Source: DATNNN01 sp035601815
GTDB lineage: Bacteria > Pseudomonadota > Alphaproteobacteria > Rhizobiales > Xanthobacteraceae
Direction of reading: 5' to 3'
NCBI GenBank assembly: GCA_035601815.1
Contig: DATNNN010000218.1
Coordinates: 1 to 10,437, forward strand
Length of the DNA stretch: 10,437 nt
Part shown: piece after piece, positions 6,606-10,437 of the stretch
How positions within the stretch are numbered: the stretch's first letter is position 1
How the letters are laid out: the number at the start of each line of letters is the position of its first letter
Notes under the pieces: model-generated
The model's database searches: none
What the model was told of the DNA's origin: nothing
The model's input: the letters and a program-made list of their open reading frames with translations, nothing else
Program-made: the position numbers and the translations under genes

Positions 6606-7784
6606 ATGACCAGCGTTTGGACCCTTGCCGCCCTGTGGTTCGCCCTCGCCCTGTTCGCGAGTCTGTGCTCGAGCTATTTCCGCGTATCGACCGCGCTTGC
6701 CGAGATCATCGTCGGCACCGGTGCGCAATGGGTGCTGGGCATCCTCATTGGCGCCGCGGTGCTCGGCGCCGACGAGCCGTGGATCAAGTTTCTGGCCGGC
6801 GCCGGCGCGATCATGCTCACGTTTCTCGCCGGCGCTGAGCTCGACCCGGTCGTGTTCCGCCAGAAGTGGAAAGAGGCGACCGCCGTCGGCATCGCGAGCT
6901 TCCTGTTGCCCTTTCTCGGCTGCGCCACCGCCGCCTATTTCCTGCTCGGTTGGGGGGTGCGGGCGAGCTGGCTCGCCGGCATCGCCATGTCCACCACCTC
7001 GGTCGCGGTCGTCTACGCGGTGATGCTGGAGTACGGCTTCAACAAGACGACCTACGGCAAGACCATCCTCGCCGCCTGCTTCATCACCGACCTCGGCACC
7101 GTGCTCGCGCTTGGCTTCATCTTCGCGCCGTTCGACTACAAGACCGTCGTATTCGCCGCCGTCGCCGTCGCAGTGTTCGTGGCGATCCCCTGGCTGACGC
7201 CGCGCCTGTTCAAGCGCCACGGCGACCGGCCGTCGGAGCTCGAGGCCAAGTATCTTCTGCTCGTGCTGTTCGCGCTCGGCGCGCTCGCCACCTGGGCCGG
7301 CAGCGAGGCGGTCCTGCCCGCCTACGTGCTCGGTATGCTGCTCGCGGGCTCGGTCGGCCGCGACCACGCGCTGATCCGCCGGCTGCGCACGCTCACGCTC
7401 GGCCTGATGACGCCGTTCTACTTCATCCGCGCCGGCTCGTTCGTCTCGATTCCCGATCTCATCGCCGCGCCCGCAGCCTTCCTGCTGATGCTGGTGGTGA
7501 AGGTAGCGAGCAAGTGCATCGGCGTTTATCCGGTGACCAAGATGGCCGGCGCGCACCACAAGGAGGCGATGTACACGACCCTGATGATGTCGACCGGCCT
7601 CACCTTCGGCACCATCTCCGCGCTGTTCGGCTTGACCAACGGCATCGTGGATCAGGCGCAGTATTCGGCGCTGGTCGCCGCCGTGATCGCGAGCGCGGTG
7701 ATCCCAACGCTCATCGCCAACGCCTTCTTCCTGCCCCGGCATCTCTTGCCCAAGCATGCCGAGGCGGTGCAGGAAGACGCCTGA
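6606..7784 (+). CDS. Cation:proton antiporter, CPA2/Kef-like membrane domain, under fluoride riboswitch
   Basis: The 392-residue protein is almost entirely hydrophobic, with about 11-12 membrane helices. It is the Na+/H+ exchanger fold without the C-terminal RCK/TrkA regulatory domain of long Kef proteins. Typical motifs are IGAAVLG (48-54), the helix-2/3 mark FLAGAELDP (73-81), the broken-helix STTSVAVVYAVMLEYG (129-144), then ACFITDLGTV (157-166) and FYFIRAGSF (271-279). Asp162 would be the ion-binding acid. The preceding residue is Thr, where electrogenic members have Asp and electroneutral ones Asn, so stoichiometry is unclear. Arg275 may replace the helix-10 lysine. GGAG lies six bases before the ATG. 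The leader carries the fluoride riboswitch, and a hydrolase gene follows after 32 bases. Probable role: ion or pH homeostasis under fluoride. Direct fluoride transport is not shown by the sequence. Confidence 0.9.
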   Translation: MTSVWTLAALWFALALFASLCSSYFRVSTALAEIIVGTGAQWVLGILIGAAVLGADEPWIKFLAGAGAIMLTFLAGAELDPVVFRQKWKEATAVGIASFLLPFLGCATAAYFLLGWGVRASWLAGIAMSTTSVAVVYAVMLEYGFNKTTYGKTILAACFITDLGTVLALGFIFAPFDYKTVVFAAVAVAVFVAIPWLTPRLFKRHGDRPSELEAKYLLLVLFALGALATWAGSEAVLPAYVLGMLLAGSVGRDHALIRRLRTLTLGLMTPFYFIRAGSFVSIPDLIAAPAAFLLMLVVKVASKCIGVYPVTKMAGAHHKEAMYTTLMMSTGLTFGTISALFGLTNGIVDQAQYSALVAAVIASAVIPTLIANAFFLPRHLLPKHAEAVQEDA

Positions 7785-7816
7785 CGATCGTCGACAGGGA
7801 AAAATCGGACCGCGCC

Positions 7817-8752
7817 ATGATCCGAAATGCCGTATGCCGTGGCGCCCTTGCCGTCGTGCTGTGCACGACCGCCGCGCTCGCCCAAAGCCCGGCGCAACTC
7901 GCCGACATCGCGGCGAAGGTCCGCGCGCTGGGCCCGGTCATCGACGTGGAAAATACCGCCCGCCTCTACGCGCGGTTCCACGACAAGGAGCCCTACGCGG
8001 GCGTGCAGGTGCTGCGCGACCTCAAGTACGGCGCCGACGAGCGCCAGCGGCTCGACCTGTTCGCGCCGGCGCAGCTGCCGCCCGGTCCGCTGCCGGTGCT
8101 GGTCTTTCTCGACGGCGCCTTCGATGGCGACAAGCACGCGCGTACCCCGTTCTACGACAACGTCGCCCTGTGGGCGGCCCGCCACGGCATGATCGGGGTC
8201 AACGCCGACCGCCGCCGCGCGCCGGCGCACCCATGGCCCGCCGGTGCCGAGGACGTGGGCGCGGTGGTGAGCTGGGTCGAGCAGAACGTGGCTCCCTACG
8301 GCGGCGATCCGGCGCGCGTATTCCTGGTCGGACACTCCGCCGGCGCGACCCACGCGGCGTCCTATCTCTCGCACCCGGAATTCTACGGTCCGTATGGCCT
8401 CGGGCTCGCGGGCGTCGTGTTGGTGTCGGGCCTCTACGACCTCACCGCCATGCAACCCGGGCCGGCGGAGAAGGCGTACTTCGGCAACGATCCGGCGCTT
8501 TATTCCGAGCGCTCGGCGCTTCCCGGGATCGTCAAGCCCGGCGTGCCGATCCTGCTGGTCCGCGCCGAGCTCGACCCGCCGGCCTTCGTGCAGCAGGCGG
8601 CCGCGTTGCAGGCGGCGCTGTGCAAGGACGGCCGCTGCCCGCGCTTTCTGCTCGTGCCGAAGCACGCCCACATGTCCGAGGTCTACGCGGTCAATACCAC
8701 CGACAGGAGCCTGAGCGGCCCGCTGCTCGACTTCATCCGGCAGATCAACTGA
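7817..8752 (+). CDS. Secreted alpha/beta hydrolase (esterase/BD-FAE or formamidase-like)
   Basis: The 311-residue protein begins with a signal peptide: basic MIRNAVCRG, hydrophobic ALAVVLCTTAALA, and probable cleavage after ALA-22/23. The mature part is an alpha/beta hydrolase. LPVLVFLDGAFDGDK (92-106) holds the region of the oxyanion hole, with DGAF instead of the common HGGG. The nucleophile elbow is GHSAG (172-176, Ser174). The acid is probably Asp252 in VRAELDPP, and the base His283 or His285 in KHAHMSEVY. The C-terminus LSGPLLDFIRQIN fits the esterase/kynurenine formamidase-like subgroup. The serine nucleophile argues against a fluoroacetate dehalogenase, which uses Asp. ATG 7817 is chosen because it yields the signal peptide; AGGGA lies about 16 bases upstream, so ribosome binding looks weak. 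The short gap to the antiporter suggests one fluoride-controlled transcript. The substrate is unknown. Confidence 0.88.
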   Translation: MIRNAVCRGALAVVLCTTAALAQSPAQLADIAAKVRALGPVIDVENTARLYARFHDKEPYAGVQVLRDLKYGADERQRLDLFAPAQLPPGPLPVLVFLDGAFDGDKHARTPFYDNVALWAARHGMIGVNADRRRAPAHPWPAGAEDVGAVVSWVEQNVAPYGGDPARVFLVGHSAGATHAASYLSHPEFYGPYGLGLAGVVLVSGLYDLTAMQPGPAEKAYFGNDPALYSERSALPGIVKPGVPILLVRAELDPPAFVQQAAALQAALCKDGRCPRFLLVPKHAHMSEVYAVNTTDRSLSGPLLDFIRQIN

Positions 8753-8877
8753 TCGGGCGCAGCTAACGCGCAATTTTCCCAATGGAGCGATTTCAGAAGT
8801 CGGCCTCGACTGTCCCTGGCCCCGCCTGAGATCTGGCTTGCGATCAGCGCGACCGTCGATAATAGAAGCGCACGCAT
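8683..8877 (-). pseudogene. 5' stump of a lost gene: strong RBS and signal-peptide-like start
   Basis: ATG 8877 is preceded by a near-perfect Shine-Dalgarno (GGGGGGAGG, six bases upstream). It opens with MRALLLSTVALIASQISGG, which looks like a signal peptide. After about 25 residues the frame (ARDSRGRLLKSLHWENCAL) loses any protein-like character and runs into the 3' end of the plus-strand hydrolase, stopping at 8683. The likely history is that a former secreted or membrane protein gene lost its body when the plus-strand unit entered or was rearranged. A functional 64-residue peptide is possible but less likely. It is not the start of crcB, whose N-terminus is glycine-rich and ends in a conserved arginine region. 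Confidence 0.45.
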
Positions 8878-8951
8878 AGTTTCCTCCCCCCAGTTTATTC
8901 ACCAATTGCTTTAACTGTTCTGCTACAACAATCGACAGGAGAAAATATTCC

Positions 8952-8974
8952 ATTTGCAGAGAGCAATTGCAAAT
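8952..8974. promoter_or_regulatory. AT-rich gap with operator-like inverted repeat
   Basis: ATTTGCA (8952-8958) and TGCAAAT (8968-8974) form a 7-bp inverted repeat with a 9-base spacer. It lies in an AT-rich stretch (about 8878-8993) between the rarA stop and the 8877 stump. The composition contrasts with the surrounding GC-rich genes. It could be the old control region of the lost gene or a binding site still in use. No clear terminator follows rarA here. Confidence 0.35.
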
Positions 8975-8993
8975 AATCAAAGATAAATAACGG

Positions 8994-10322
8994 TCAGCCG
9001 CGTTCCTTACGCAGCTTCGCCCAATACTCCAGGCGCTTCTTCAGTTCGCGCTCGAAGCCGCGCTCGACCGGCTCGTAGAATGTCTGCCGGCCAAGCTGCT
9101 CCGGGAAATAGTCCTGGCCGGAGAACGCCTCCGCCGCGTCGTGATCGTAGGCGTACCCCGACCCATAGCCTTCATCCTTCATCAGCCCGGTCGGCGCGTT
9201 GAGGATGTGCTTGGGCGGCAACAGCGACCCCGCCTCCTTCGCCGTCTGCTTGGCGCGGCCGTAGGCGACGTAGGCTGCGTTCGATTTCGGTGCGGTGGCC
9301 ACGTAGATCACTGCCTGCGCCAGCGCCAGCTCGCCTTCGGGCGAGCCGAGGAAGTCATAGGCGTCCTTAGCGGCGTTGGCGATGACGAGCGCCTGCGGGT
9401 CGGCAAGTCCGATGTCCTCCACCGCCATGCGCACCACGCGCCGCGCGATGTAGAGCGGGTTCTCGCCGGCGTCGAGCATACGGGCGAGATAGTAGAGCGC
9501 CGCATCCGGGTCCGACCCGCGCACCGACTTATGCAGCGCCGAAATGAGATTGTAGTGCCCGTCTTGCGCCTTGTCGTAGATCGGCGTGCGCCGCTGCACG
9601 ATCTCGACGAGCTTATGGGCGTCGAACGTCTCGCCGGCGCGCGCCGCGCGCCAGACCTCTTCCGCGAGGGTGAGCACGGCCCGTCCGTCGCCGTCGGCCA
9701 TGCGAATGAGCGCCAAGCGAGCCTCTTCATCGAGCGGCAGCTTCTTGCCCTCGATCGCCTCGGCGCGGGCGACGATCTGCTCCAGCGCCGCGGCGTCGAG
9801 CGCCTTGAACACGAGGACGCGCGCCCGCGACAATAGCGCGGCGTTCAGCTCGAAGGAGGGGTTCTCCGTGGTGGCGCCGACGAGAGTGACGGTGCCGTCC
9901 TCCATCACCGGCAGAAAGCTGTCCTGCTGGGCGCGGTTGAAGCGGTGGATCTCGTCGACGAACAGAAGCGTCCCCTGCCCGGTCTCGCGCCGGGCGCGCG
10001 CCGCATCGAATGCCTTTTTCAGGTCCGCGACCCCGGAGAACACCGCCGAGATCTGCTCGAAATGAAGGTCGGTCTCGTCGGCGAGCAATCGCGCGACCGT
10101 CGTCTTGCCGGTGCCGGGCGGCCCCCAGAACACGAGCGAGCCTAGTGAGCGCGCCTCCAGCATGCGCGTGAGCGCGCCGTCCGGGCCGACCAGATGATCC
10201 TGCCCCACCACCTCGGCGAGCTTTCGCGGCCTGAGCTTGTCAGCAAGCGGCCGCGGCGCGCCCTCGTCGAGGCCCGCCGCTTCGAACAGGCTTTGGTTCT
10301 TGCGTTTGGGAGCCGAGCTCAT
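8994..10322 (-). CDS. rarA: Replication-associated recombination protein RarA (MgsA), AAA+ ATPase
   Basis: The 442-residue protein is full length for RarA/MgsA/WRNIP1. It acts at stalled replication forks, interacting with SSB and the replisome. An N-terminal KRKNQSLFEAAGL and PLADKLRPRKLAEVVGQDHL lead into the AAA+ domain. Walker A is GPPGTGKT (67-74), Walker B LLFVDEIHRF (119-128), sensor 1 GATTENP (149-155) and the arginine segment LSRARV (164-169). The C-terminal tetramerisation part contains SALHKSVRGSDPDAALYYLARML and the MAVEDIGLADP motif. I chose ATG 10322 because it overlaps the upstream protease stop (ATGA). A longer frame to 10376 would only read the protease C-terminus in another frame. 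No strong Shine-Dalgarno is present, in line with translational coupling. Confidence 0.96.
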   Translation of the reverse strand: MSSAPKRKNQSLFEAAGLDEGAPRPLADKLRPRKLAEVVGQDHLVGPDGALTRMLEARSLGSLVFWGPPGTGKTTVARLLADETDLHFEQISAVFSGVADLKKAFDAARARRETGQGTLLFVDEIHRFNRAQQDSFLPVMEDGTVTLVGATTENPSFELNAALLSRARVLVFKALDAAALEQIVARAEAIEGKKLPLDEEARLALIRMADGDGRAVLTLAEEVWRAARAGETFDAHKLVEIVQRRTPIYDKAQDGHYNLISALHKSVRGSDPDAALYYLARMLDAGENPLYIARRVVRMAVEDIGLADPQALVIANAAKDAYDFLGSPEGELALAQAVIYVATAPKSNAAYVAYGRAKQTAKEAGSLLPPKHILNAPTGLMKDEGYGSGYAYDHDAAEAFSGQDYFPEQLGRQTFYEPVERGFERELKKRLEYWAKLRKERG

Positions 10323-10437
10323 CCGCCGAGCATAACCGAAATCTGCTGGCCGCCCCGCGAAATCGTGATGCGCCACAGCCGGCTCGCTTCCTTGGTGAGC
10401 CGCTCAAGGTCGCTGGCCGATGTCACGCGTTCGCCGT
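10319..10437 (-). CDS. Do/DegP-like periplasmic serine protease, C-terminal fragment
   Basis: Only the last 39 residues are in the window, beginning GERVTSASDLERLTKEA and ending QQISVMLGG before TGA. The pattern 'G..V.s..DL..l........W.l.i.RGG..is...gG' is that of the end of the second PDZ domain in alphaproteobacterial Do-family (DegP/DegQ) endopeptidases. The protease domain and catalytic triad lie beyond the right edge. The stop overlaps the rarA start by ATGA, and this protease-rarA pairing is familiar in related genomes, which supports the call. The assignment rests on a short stretch plus context. Confidence 0.7.
   Translation of the reverse strand, partial: GERVTSASDLERLTKEASRLWRITISRGGQQISVMLGG

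Noticed and set aside
7817..8752. Hydrolase as a fluoroacetate dehalogenase, tempting because of the riboswitch
   Set aside because: Those enzymes use an Asp nucleophile and are cytoplasmic. Here the elbow is GHSAG with Ser, and there is a signal peptide.
8757..8777. Terminator after the hydrolase gene (GCGC/GCGC then AATTTT)
   Set aside because: The stem is only four pairs with a seven-base loop, too weak to call; no better candidate was found between 8753 and 8880.
6378..8993. crcB gene in the rarA-rluC interval
   Set aside because: No frame on either strand gives a roughly 120-residue, four-helix protein of CrcB type; the antiporter and hydrolase fill the interval.

Overview
The window is GC-rich chromosomal DNA, most likely from an alphaproteobacterium of the Hyphomicrobiales (Rhizobiales). 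The best taxonomic marker is an ATP12-type F1-ATPase chaperone, which among bacteria is essentially alphaproteobacterial. The order serine protease - rarA - (insert) - rluC - ATP12 - pccB is also typical of that group. No rRNA, tRNA, CRISPR array, transposase or phage gene is visible.

Layout. Nearly all genes lie on the minus strand. From right to left they are: the C-terminal end of a Do/DegP-like protease (10319-10437), overlapping rarA by ATGA; rarA (8994-10322); an AT-rich gap with the 5' stump of a lost gene (8683-8877); then, beyond a plus-strand insert, rluC (5313-6377), overlapping an ATP12 chaperone gene by ATGA (4549-5316); a terminator; pccB for the propionyl-CoA carboxylase beta chain (2832-4364); a frameshifted AT-richer gene with a HEPN-like motif (2043-2827); a short gene remnant (1484-1828); a membrane-anchored HIRAN-like protein (303-1220); and the start of an AhpD-like gene (1-239). 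Two copies of an 86-88 bp structured repeat, about 90% identical, lie at 1281-1366 and 1949-2036.

The standout is the only plus-strand unit, 6422-8752, inserted between rluC and rarA. It starts with a promoter-like sequence and a fluoride (crcB-motif) riboswitch whose pseudoknot, P1 and P2 can be paired base by base. A complete set of mutually exclusive hairpins (anti-P1 hairpin, antiterminator, terminator) follows. Downstream are a cation:proton antiporter of the CPA2/Kef type and a secreted serine alpha/beta hydrolase. From memory, the rarA-rluC interval is where many relatives keep the fluoride channel gene crcB. Here no crcB is present, and a fluoride-switched antiporter/hydrolase pair occupies the site.

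How the genes work together (inference): fluoride bound by the leader RNA would let transcription pass the terminator and produce the antiporter, plausibly for ion or pH homeostasis during fluoride stress, and the exported hydrolase. The other genes are housekeeping: protein quality control and fork repair, ribosome modification, ATP synthase assembly and propionyl-CoA metabolism. The left third (about 1240-2830) is a small accessory patch with lower GC, repeats and decayed genes.
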